Source: Pleodorina starrii (taxonomy: Eukaryota > Chlorophyta > Chlorophyceae > Chlamydomonadales > Volvocaceae). From it: a stretch of DNA of 64,000 nt. Below the pieces are notes generated by a model. The model ran no database searches and was not told the origin of the DNA. It saw only the letters and a list, made by a program, of their open reading frames with translations. The stretch spans positions 1,203,001-1,267,000 of the forward strand of contig BRXU01000028.1 of NCBI GenBank assembly GCA_030267565.1, in the 5' to 3' direction. The position numbers and the translations under genes were made by a program. Shown here in pieces: positions 25,601 through 37,600 of the stretch (position 1 is its first letter; each line of letters begins with the position of its first letter).

Positions 25601-28600
25601 GACGTTCACGCACGCGCCTGTCTATTTCATTCCCGCCCTTGCAGCAGCGAAGGGCGAAACCATCAGCCTGTATGTTCAGCTGATTTTGAAAACCTTTGTG
25701 TTTTTGTTCATCAGCTGATTCAATTGACTGCCTGCGTTGCGACGCCGACACAACTTAACCCAGCCCACCTACCTTGGCTGCCACCGCCACATCAGCATCT
25801 TCGGATGGCAGTGACAGCGACGAGGCACATGCTCGCAACATGTCCACTCCCAGACCATCCAGGTAGGCGTGGTTGGGCGCCGCGACCTGCCACGGCGGCC
25901 GAGCGAGAAAGGGAGCGCGTCGTTATCGTGTCCTGGGAGTTTGAACACTGCGTAGTATTAATTAATATTCCGTCTATTTGGGCCACTCGCTTATAACTCT
26001 ATCTGCGTAATAAGCTTCACGTCACACACACCCTGCATCACATACATGTACATAGGCCCAAGGCGCCCGACGCGCGCACCTGGGCCGTGCGATGCTGCAC
26101 CGTGACGGAGCTGTTCTTGTCAGCCAGCACACGGACGGCGACGCCCCGAAGTCGAACGTCGAAGTACTTGGTTTGTCGTGGCAGGGGCACCTGCATGGGA
26201 AATAAAGGGTGCGCGAGCACAGCATAACATGTTTGTCTTGCTGGCGGCGGCGCTTCCCTCTGTGAATGGACGGGAGAAAGCACAAGCACTGCTGCACATA
26301 CATACATGTGAAAGTTAAAAGCTAGAACGTCTTCATTCAGCACTGCGCTTACTTGACATCCTGCTGCTCCAACACCCACGCACGCGCCTTCTCCACTCTC
26401 AAGTTGCACACACACGCACACACATGTGTCTATTCTGTATCCAAAGATTCCCGCCTCGCTCTACGCGCACTCTATCTCCAAGTCAATTGTTAGAATTTCC
26501 AGGTCGCACCTGTACGGTAGCCACCAGGCCCTGGCTCAGGTTCCGGAGCACGTGCGCGTGGCTGCGGGTGGTGAGGGTGTAATACACGGTGGCGGTCTTG
26601 CGGTCCGAGACCTGGATGTTGGAACCGAAGCGGCTGGCCTGGGTGGCGGTGGCGGTGGGGGAGACGGCCGCGGCGGCGGCGGTGGCGGCCTCTGTGGCGT
26701 TGTTTGGCAGGGAAGCAAGCTCCGTGCTCTTCACCGCGTTGAAAACCTGTTTGCGGGAGCAGCAGCAGCAGCAGCAGCGGCAGCAGCAGGGCGCGCGGAG
26801 AAGAACTCACGGACAGCAGACGCGCGTCCCATTAATGGCACGAGCAGTAGATAGATAGACGCTCCTGGTTTAGGCCATCCAGCAGGATAACTCCTAGATG
26901 GAAACGAAGCAAGGGGAGTATCGCGTGTTTGCGTGCTTGCCTGCTGCAGCAGCCCCGCGACGGGCTCCTTGACGGCCAGCGCGCTGGCGTTTCGGAGCGC
27001 GGCGTCCAGCTCGGTGAGGGCCCGGGAGGGGGCGCCGGCAGTCATCTCCACCTGGAGAGCAAGCCTGGTTGGGGTGGATGAAGGGGAGACGGAAAGGGAG
27101 GCCAGGTCATCTAAGGACCCGCGTATAGTGAAGATACCGCACCATACATAATTTTGCGACAGGGAAGTCAGGCAGGGGAGTCTGATGGCAGCCAACTGGC
27201 ACTTTTATTTGCCCCCCTCCGCTCCCCCGCCGCCCCAACAAACACGCACACGGGTTACTTGCTGTTGAGACAATGGATGGGGGGCCGCACTTGATGAGTG
27301 GCCTTTGTCTTGACAAGCTAGTGTACATACTGTATACACGTGCGGCCACGTATGTAAGAACGATTGCGGGTCCGCGCGAATGCACCGAGTGTGGTTGGGA
27401 GGGCGTGCGTGCTGCTGGGAATGAACAGCAGTGACGGATGGACTTCTGAATGCGGAGTTCCATGCATGCGGCGACCCTGAATAAACACATCCATCATTCA
27501 AGTCGGCGATCCTTCCCACACTCCCGTCCCCGGGCATATTCAAACTATTCCTACCCCGGCCCCACGCATTTCCAGACACGCAGCAGAGCATATGCAGAAT
27601 GGCGAGCCGCGGCCACAGCAGTCACATTCCAGCAGCTGTCACGCACCGCACGCACGACTGCGGGCGACATACGAAACGCCCATAATAATATGTGCGTGGG
27701 GCGCCGACCACTCACTGGCGAAGTTGGCGGATGAGGTGGGTCTGCAAAATGGAGCGGTACATCTGGAGCAGCGCCGCACCGCCGCGGCCGCGCAGCGTCG
27801 CCGCCGCCGCCCACTGGCCCGGCATATCCTGCGGGATGCCGATGGCAGCAGCATGTAAGCCGGCCACAGCAGTCTATGCCTCCCGGCCAATGGATGGAGT
27901 GCACCAAAAAGGTACATACATATATTAGCCCATTCAAGCAATCGCGTCCATTGCAGCTTTGCACTGTGGATTTAACCGGCACCCACCCGAGTGCCGATGA
28001 GGGTTCTGCGCAGGTCGGATGCCGTACACACGGCCGGAGCCTGGGCCACGCTGTTGAGCATCTCCAGTACGATATCGAGCCAAGATTGCACCTGAACGAA
28101 GGAGAGCGTTTATTTACAACGAGGCATGTAAATACAAATGGCGGTTTAATTAGCTGTTCAGGAATGGGCAAGTACGTATGGCCGGGCAATCAAAGCTATG
28201 GTCCAGATTCAAGCCAAGGGGCCTAGCTCTGATGAGCAGACTGGGGTGGCCAGGCAAAAGACCAGCGCGCACCATCTGATTGTTTTACCTGTTGTGATCC
28301 GCTGACTGCGTCCAGTGCCGCCCACATGTTGCGAGTGAGTCCCGCCAGGTCCCGACCCATGCCCTCAAAGGAAGGGCCCAACATCGGCTGCAGCAGCGAA
28401 AACATGTGGTCCTGGGGACGACCCGCAGCGCCGTCGCCGCTCATCTGAGTGGGGGGGGGGGTGGGGTGGGGTGGGGTAGTGCGAAACAGCATCATCCAAG
28501 GGGTATGTAGGTGCCGGAGAGATGTATGATATATGTCACGTACAGAGTGCAACGTGGTAACTGTGAGGCGTGTTACCCAGTTAACCGTTTAAACTCCTCT

Positions 28601-31600
28601 GTACTTAATTGATTAATTAATTAATTAATTAATTAATGGAATACAATAGAAAGATACGAACCTCGCTTAGAGATAGATGTAGGCATCTGGACGCCCGCCG
28701 GGCTCATCACTGCAAACTGGCATCACACTCTCCATGACGACCGTGTAATGTTTATCTACTCCTCAGAAATCCTCTCTACGACGCCGCAGAAATACAGATG
28801 TATGATTACCTGACAAACCAAAAGGAACTCACGTACCTCGAGGTCAAGGTCCGACAGTGACAGAGCCGGTGGCGCTACATCCGGACCCAGGTACGGTGAG
28901 GTGGTGGTACCGTTACCCGTACCACCCGGGGTCGTACTGCTGGTGCTGGTGGTTGTGCTGGTGACCTTGGCGCTTTTGACAGACGTGTAGACGATCTTGG
29001 GTGCGCTGAAGTCGTTGTAATCAATCGCTGTGGGTGTTGTCTCTGCGGTTGACTCTGCAGTCTGCTGCTGGCGGTTCTGGATGCGAGACGACAGCGAGCC
29101 CCACCACCGCTCCGTCATCCTGGACTGCAGCCCGCCGCTGAGGCCACCGCCACCGCTGGAACCTGCTGCACCATCCGTTGCATCTGCCGTGGCATCAGTT
29201 GTTGTGGCGTCGTCGGCGGTACTGGAGGATGCGGATGCCGCGGCGCGCCTGCCTGCTTGCTGGGCAAGCACCTGGCTCTGCACCTCGTTCAATCCCAACA
29301 GCGACTCAAGGGGCAGCTGCTGTTTGTTGGCAGACTCGGCTCCAGACAAGGTGCTCGCCAGGCCTGCTGTTTCCGGTTTGTGTTCATCAGTGGTGTTTCC
29401 TGCCATCAACCGCCGTTGCTGTCCGGGTTGTTTCTGTTGTGGCAGCTTGCTGCTTTCAAGGGCACGGCGCATGGAGGCGGCACGGCGGGCGGCCGCCACG
29501 GGGGAGCTGCGGCCCGCTTCTTGCACGAAACCCACCTGCGAAGCAGGCACATGACGCGAGATGCAGTGGCATACACGTCACGGTAAGAAAGGCTAGCTAC
29601 CTCTCTCGGCGTGTTATTCCTTTAACGTTATTCCTTTAACCTCTAACGTTTAAAGTGATAGCTATGAGTGAAGTTGTAACGGTGGGCGAGACACTACCAA
29701 CTGATTTTCGACGCTACCAGGTAGGTTAATTGCATCATCATGGCATGCGGCCCTCCTTTTTTCCCTCTCTACCTTCGTCCCGCCCACACACTTTTCCAGC
29801 CATATACAGATTCCAGACAGATCCCAGCAGCCAGCAGCGCACCTGCGCTACCCTGTGCATTTCGTTCAGGGCTTCGTCATACAGCTGTAGCCTGGCCTGT
29901 AGCTCCGTCTTCCGTACCACGGCGGCATCACCACTGGCCGCCGCCGCCAGCCGCCGCCGCCGCCGGGCCTCACGCTGCGGCCGCAGCGGCACCGGGACGC
30001 TCTCCCTGCTGCTTCCACTGCTGAACAGCAATCCACTCGAGAGGGCCATCGAGTCTGTTGCTGCTGTTGGCGCCTGTTGCAGCCATGCCGCCAGGTCCCA
30101 GCTCGGTGCCTTCGACTGCTGCTGCAGCAATGCCTGCTGCCTAGGCGGCGGCCTGCTGCTGCTGCTGCGGGTCGCCGCAGCAGTGGCTCCGCTGCTGTGG
30201 ACCTCCTCAGTTACCACCTTCGCATGCGTATTTACACCATCATAACCAGCATCCATGGCAGTGGTAGCAGCATTTTCAGCAGCCTCAGGATTGGTGACAG
30301 CAGCGGCACCAATGACATCATCACCTGCAACATCAGCCCACGCTGGGTCAGTGGTGGAATCTCCGACAGCCGCGGTGGCGGCGGCGGACGCACCCGTTGC
30401 TAAGGGTGATAGCATGCCCGCCGGCTCCATTTCCAAAGACGGCCGAGGCGGTAATGATGAAAGCAGCACGTCACGTAGGCCCTTGCGGAGCGCAGCACAG
30501 AGGCGCTCGCCATCACCGCTTCTGGTGCTGCTAGCCGCCAGCAGAGCCTCATCCGTGCTCCCCTCTCCGGACGTCTGCGGCTCAGAAAGCTCTGTGCTAC
30601 CGCCACCCGTCTTCGGATGCCGCAGATCTGCGCTGGAGCCCCAATGTCCGGCGTCTGCCGCCGCCAGAGTCGAGGCCCGATGGAGCACCCGCCGCATGAA
30701 TCCACCATCGTCGACAGCAGCTGCTGCAACAGACGCTGTAATCGACGGCGACGAAGCCACCACCTGCTCACGGTGCTGAAGGATATGCTGCTGCGTTTGA
30801 TCCTGCTGCTGTGCAAACGTGGCATCGTCATTCCTGCTGCCGCTGCTGCCGCTGCTGCCGCTGCTGCCGCTGCTGCCGCTGCTGCCGCTGCTGCCGCTGC
30901 TGCCGCTGCTGCCGCTGCTGCCGCTGCTGCCGCTGCTGCCGCTGCTGCCGCTGCTGCCGCTGCTGCCGCTGCTGCCGCTGCTGCCGCTGCTGCCGCTGCT
31001 GCCGCTGCTGCCGCTGCTGCCGCTGCTGCCGCTGCTGCCGCTGCTGCCGCTGCTGCCGCTGCTGCCGCTGCTGCCGCTGCTGCCGCTGCTGCCGCTGCTG
31101 CCGCTGCTGCCGCTGCTGCCGCTGCTGCCGCTGCTGCCGCTACCACTGTGCATTTCGCGGCTGTAGCACTGCCTCGCTAGCCACACAGCGACCCCAAGCA
31201 TCACATGCTGCCGTGGCATCGTTCTCCCCGATCCGGCAGAGACCGGGCCTTCACCATCTACAGCCTGCGGCGCACTGATAAACTCGTCGTCATAAGCAGC
31301 TGCTGAGGCGTTGACTTCGTCTCTAGTACTGCTGCCTCCTGGTTTCACCGCCATCTCCGCTGCTGATGATGATGACTGCTCCTCGGGATCGCGCTCACCC
31401 CCTGAACCCAGCGGCACAGCCTTTTGAATAGCACTCTTGACGTCATCATACTGCTTTTGATTATGACTCGAAGGCGTCGATGTCGGCTGCTCGACGGCTT
31501 CACTGCTGGTTTTCTGCTGTGCGTCCACCACCGCATCCACGATCACGTTGAGACAGGCTTGCGCCTGGTCCAGCGGCAGCTCCAGTACACGAAATGCACA

Positions 31601-34600
31601 CGAAGGTATTGCGTGCACCGACCCCGTTGTTGCGGTCGCTGTTTCCGTTGCCGCCGTAGCAGCTGTCGTGGTGCTGGTAGAGGTAGCGGCAGTATTGGGG
31701 CCGCTGTAGGCGGCGGAGCCTACTCCGGCGGCGGTCAGGTCCTCGGTTGAAACAACAGTCAACCCGTCGCTGCTGCTTTTGCCTTCCGCTCCCTCGCTTG
31801 GGTTTGTGAGCGGGAAATATTGTATGGTGCCATACACTGGTGCGCTATGCTGGTCGATGCCACCATCAGATCTACGGCCCGAGCCGCCGCCCACACTGAG
31901 CATTCTGCGGCGACTGAGACGACGGGGTCTGATGAGGAATGCGATAAGATCTAAGACACTGGTTGAGCCGGGTCCTCTGCCTGGTAGGTAGGGATTCGTT
32001 CGACAGGACAATTAATAGAAAGGAAGAAGCATGCATCGGGCCGGGGCTTTTGACCGCAAATTAGCATAGACGCTTCGCGCTAGATAGTGAACAAGAGGAA
32101 TTGCATCCCGTAATGAGCTTGGAAGGAGGATTGCAAAAGCGAGAGCGGAATGATGCGTGTGCCTGTCTCGTGCGGCGCAAGACGACAGGCAGGAGCGTTG
32201 CGAAGTGCCGCGCACATACAGCATGATCATTATTTGCGGATTTCTTACAGATGGCCCATGAAGCGGTGCGTGCATATGCCCGCGGGGCCCTCGCGTATGT
32301 ACATGCATGCAAGTAACTAACGGCGGCTGCATGACGCGAGATGTCGGTAGGGGCACCAAAACAGTAAACGTCTAAAACCCTCACGCACGTGCATAATTGG
32401 ACATGAGAGTCAGTACTTCGGTGAGATCACTGCTACCGCTGCTGCTCCCACTGCTGCTGCCGCTGCTGCTCCCACTGCTGCTGCCGCTGCTGCTGCTCCC
32501 ACTGCTGCTGCTGCCGCTGCTCCCACTGCTGCTGCCGCTGCTGCTCCCACTGCTGCTGCTGCCGCTGCTCCCACTGCTGCTGCTGCCGCTGCTTCCCGAC
32601 AAAACGGTGCCCACGTAGTCCACGGCGCCGAGGCTATAGTCGTCCTCCACGCGGCCTCTGCCATCATTGCCCCCGAAAAGAAAGCCCTGCAAGCCCCAGC
32701 TGCTTCGGCGGCGGCGGAAATGATCGCTGCCGAGGTAGTCGTCGTTATCGTCGTAAGCAAGGCTGCCCCAGGATGATGCATTGCCCTGCTGCAACGGACT
32801 ACTGTAATCATCGAAGAAGGCGCCGAAAAAGTCTGGATGGCAACGTCGGTCGCAAGATGAAGTGGGGCATGCGGCGGCATCGGAGCGTGGCTTGTTGGTC
32901 ATTGGGTGATCCGCGGGTGGGTAATAACAACATGGATGCTTGATATGCGTGGATGGGCAGCGTGGACGGAGTGGATGGCGGGTAGCAAAGTGTGATGTTG
33001 TGAGCTGCGACGGAGTCTATCTGGCCACTTACTAATGAACTTGCCAGGTGTATGTACGTCGACAAAGCATCCTTTAGAACGCCATGCGTTTTCTATATGC
33101 ATAGTACGCTTCAGATCGGCATGTCGTTCATGTTGTTGATTCCCTGCCTCTATCTGCACTCAAGTCAGCGAAATGCATGCACCACCGGCGGCCAGCCGTG
33201 GCCAGCTGCGCTCTCCGTCGCTCTCCGTCGTGCCAATAATGGCAACGAACAATTTTTGGGACATTTGAGACACACGTTTGGCGCAAAAACATATAACGAC
33301 ATCCACCTATTATCCTCCCTAAAAGTCTGTACAGATATGTACGTAAGAGATGCAGGAAATTCATTTTGGCTACAATGGACTGCAATGGATTACGCCGCCA
33401 GCTATAAGCAGCTGTCAAGCTCAGTTATTTATTTGTTCCTACTTGTTGCTTACATAATGACACACCTAATACTTTAAAACTTTTTACTGAATACACGGCA
33501 GATCAGTACAGTAGTAATTGCTGATCAGCGCTAAGGCAGGCTTAGGCTCACCACTGCTGGACCCGCCACTGCTGAGCGACGACATGTAGTTCTTGTTTGA
33601 TAGCAACCAATCAAAGAAATCGGGGCCATCGTCGCTGCTGCTGTCCTTGTTGGTTAATTGTAGAGCGTCAAGCGGGCTTATACAGTTGTTCGCTGCCACC
33701 GTGGCGAGGCGGCGCCTGCCGAAAAGGCCGAACAGGTCGCTGAAGAAACCACCGATGGCGCTGGCAATGCCGCCCACAAACTTGATCGCCACAGATGCCA
33801 CCGCGCGCGCTGGAGCTGTGATTACACGAATGCCAGTGCCGATGGTGTTGCCGATGAAACTGACCGCCGCGCCCACGGGCCCTCCGATGGCGGTCCCGAT
33901 TGCAGAGCCCAAGCATGTGGCGCCGCCGCCTGCATGCATATATATTAATTACTTACATACGCAGCCGGCAGAACATATATTTGTATGAGCGTACGCACGT
34001 ACAATTGCCACATTTTAACAAAATACATAGAAGACATATACCGATAAACAGAATGCCTTATAACTCTTAATGTTTTTTGCTTGAGACATATATACGATAA
34101 ACATTTTGTGATGAGAAACTTCATCCTGCCTCATAGTAGCTAGTAGTAACATTAACGAGGCGAACAAGGACTTGTTTACACTTGAATTAAGGAGGCCGGA
34201 TTAATAAAAAAATAATCCGTGCCAATCCACCGCTAATCCGTGTTGTGTTTTCAAGGAGTTTGAGTTAGGCACGGATTAGGCCATTTATCCTTCAACCTTG
34301 CCATCGGCCAAACGACTGGTGCAATGTTTTCTGTTTATGCAATAGAATTATAAAATGACAAGCGCGTGTCGCAAGCGGCAAGTTGTGACCTCCATGTATT
34401 GGGTCCCGGCAGAAAACTCAACCAAATTCCGACCTGGGAATTGCTATGACCTTATTTATAGAGATAATCATTAGGTTCCTCAACAAGGGGTTGGTGTCGG
34501 CTTCCTTGAAGCCGGAAAAAGGGCGGGGCCCCGTTCAATCCGTACGGGTTAAGTTGAGTGCTAGGGCGAAAGTGTGGACAGTCCTGCTGATATATAGCCA

Positions 34601-37600
34601 GAGCTTTATCCCCGAAATGCCTGCTTGCGGAGTCGTCAGCAAGGCCTGCCGGCGCCGCGCGAATCACGTCATCCCGCCGGGTGCATGAGCGCATCGATCG
34701 ATACGGCATCATTTCCAAAGCGAGCGGCGAGGGCGTCAAGTGTGAGAGTGTCCTGACAGTCCTGCTGATAGACAGCCAGAGCTTTATATCCGAAATGCCT
34801 GCGGCTTGAGCAATCCACCCCATGTTCAGCATCGCGCTCCGTCTCGGCACTGTGCAACTCTTCCCGCGAGCGCATTGGCTTAAGTAACATGACAGTAGAC
34901 GTGGATTGTATCATTCACATATCACGCAGGCTGACTTGCCAATAGAAGGACAGCGGAACTGTTTGCGAGGGTCGCGACGACGTGCAGTTGCCGACGAGAG
35001 TGCACAGCAGATTCGCTACCGAGGTATTCGCCGTATCGTAGAGCAGGCTTGACAACTTTAACATTAGGACAGGACTGTAGAAGTCCCCTAGGTTGCCGAC
35101 TGGACTTGTCGGGCGGCCCGCAGAAGAGCGCCGCATCGTGCGTGCATCGGCGGCTTGGCGTCCAACAACCAGCATTTTGCCCCTCATGGTTTGCATCTTG
35201 CAACCTTTGTAATAGCAATATGCGTCAAGACGATCGGACCGGCTAGCAGAGCTGCTGTGGTGTGGTCGCGGGAAGAATGTTTGCAATGCAAACATAGTTT
35301 GTTTCCGAAACGAAGATTCATTTCACGCCGTCATGTCAGAATTCCACCTTAAGGAACGATGACTCTTCTGGAATTAATTATAGGCCGAGAGGTGATGGTT
35401 TGACCTCGGCCTCGGTCCATGGAGACTGCCAAACTGGTTTGTACTCATGCGATGTTGGGTTCCAATAATAAATTTACCGTGCAATAAAGAATGTAATCTT
35501 TTACTTATGCAGCCTTTCCGTTGGCCGAAAGTCTGCACTTGTCCAATTACCCAGAACCCAGAACCCAGAACCCAGAACCCAGAACCCAGAACCCACGGAC
35601 ATGGGCAATCCTACAGGGCGGGGCCCCCCTGGGCGCTTCGCGCTGGGGCCCCGCCCAAAAAGGTAAATGAAGATATGCGCGGGAAGTACCCTAATCCTGA
35701 AATGGCGATTTGGTACTCGGTCGGTCGCTACCGAGTATCAAATTGTTTACGCACATTCCAACCTCTTCATCATGTTAAAAAGAAGTAAATCAAGCTAAGT
35801 CCTTATCTGATTTTAATCTATCGAAAGCTCGTACCGGCGCGTACAACGGTCCTTAATTCTCCCCATTGTAATCCGTCCAATCCGTGCTAATCCCGCAGAT
35901 ATTTACATAAGCGACGGGATTAAGCCTTAATTCGCCCCTTTAATCCCAAGTGTAAACATCTTCCAAGTATTGCCGCGGTGCCCCGTTCTCAAATATAACT
36001 CGTAGTAAAATAGAGTATATTTATTATGCATGCCATGTTTGCCCTTACTGCTCATACAACACCTCTGTATCGAGTTTCCGCTCGTGCGTGTTTAGATATA
36101 TGTAGCGCAGTCAGATGCGTACGCATGCATCCGACCTGCCGAAACACGCACGCAACCGGCGGCCCGCGGCCCTTGCCGATAAGTGATGAACGAAGTTTGC
36201 CGAGGAAATATACGGCAATCCCTTCGCCTTCTGTCACTTCATAACGGAAACGAGATTATGGTTCGCACATACGCACCAACGATACCGAGCCAGCCGCCAC
36301 GCATCGCCATTTTGGCTCCATCCACGCAATTTGACAAGACGCCTCCCGCATCAAGGGCGGTCCCCGCGACCTGCGCTCATGCAAACGGCAGTACTAGCTA
36401 AACATACGCAAGTGCGCCTACAAACAAATGCTGCAAATGCTAATGATGCGTACCATACGTAACCGGCGCGCTGCACATTCAGGCACGCCTGATTTGTGAC
36501 AACTACCTACCTACCTGTCCACCTAGCCGTTCAAATCAACGATTAAGGGCTGTCATGCAATTCATGCATCAGCTACTGATGACTTGACATAGCTAGATAA
36601 CTAGGCCAGCCGAGCCATTGACATGCAACGCGCCAGTCATGCACACACTGCATTCGTTCATCTAATATATATTGTCATGCGATCGAGCTGTTACCGTAGT
36701 AACAGCTCGCATGACAATGAAGGTCGTAACACCGGACGGAAGTTGAATTACACATCGAGAAGGTACAATAGAACGACGAAGTGCATTGGAATGCACACCA
36801 CCCTACCGCCGTGCGTGCATCATCATGCGAGGTACGCGCTCGTCAACGGATACGCCTGCGTGGTCATATCCATCTGCTGCATACCTGCATTAGTGATGAC
36901 GTGCCCACGTTCGTAGTGTATCTCAGCGGCCGTGTCATAGTATCCGAGATCCAATTGGACAGGCTGGCTTCACCTAGCGCAATATCCGTTTTGGACAGCG
37001 CATTGTACCAGCTCATCTCCCCCTTGCCAGACCAATCATCAGTGTTGTTGCTGCTGTCGTCGTCGCTGTTGCTTGATGGGCAGGATGGTCTTGGCTGGCG
37101 ACGACCGACCGCAAATGTGGCGTTGGGAGTAGTGCCATTAGTGGTTACGCTGGCGTTGGAAGTTGTGTTGGCTCTGCGTGCACATACATACCAAGAACGG
37201 GCCAAGAAAGGTAGCCATATTGCGTGGCCTTGGGAAACGACTTGCTGGTAGAATAAACAAGGAAGTGGTGGTAAATTGGTTCCGCCCGATGCTGACGAAC
37301 TTGCATGTCCGGGCCGTGTGCGTGCATGCCCGATCGACCGGTGTCCTGCGGGTGAGGGCGCTGGCCCGTTCTGAGGAGCCCCTTGTGCACGCCCAGGCAG
37401 CATTTTTTGATAAATTTGTTCCCATTTCATTCAGGCGGTGGAGGACCAAGTGCTGGCGCCGGCAGGCGCTTGGGGAGCACGCACCATCCTGTGGCAGCAC
37501 CCGCACATGCGGGCTGTTGCTCCCGCCGGCTTGGTGGCCACCATATATAGTATTTATTTGGGATAGATCGATGTTGCCAACCTGGCGGCGTTAGTGGAGT

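Larger units (their letters stand above)
34173..35958. mobile_element. 1.79-kb element with TGTTTACACTTG terminal inverted repeats
   Basis: The left end is TGTTTACACTTGAATTAAGG and the right end, reverse-complemented, is TGTTTACACTTGGGATTAAA. Subterminal copies of AATCCGTG/CACGGATT occur near both ends. No clear target duplication. It fills most of the intron between exons 24 and 25 of the giant gene, where my model has a phase break. No transposase motif was recognised. Confidence 0.55.

Noticed and set aside
30400..31278. Long poly-Ala, Leu-Pro and Cys-Arg open frames on both strands
   Set aside because: They are other reading frames of the 9-bp minisatellite; only the Gly-Ser-Ser frame is continuous with protein-like sequence and splice sites.
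35550..35595. Possible CRISPR or telomere-like array
   Set aside because: Simple head-to-tail heptamers without spacers; the organism is eukaryotic.
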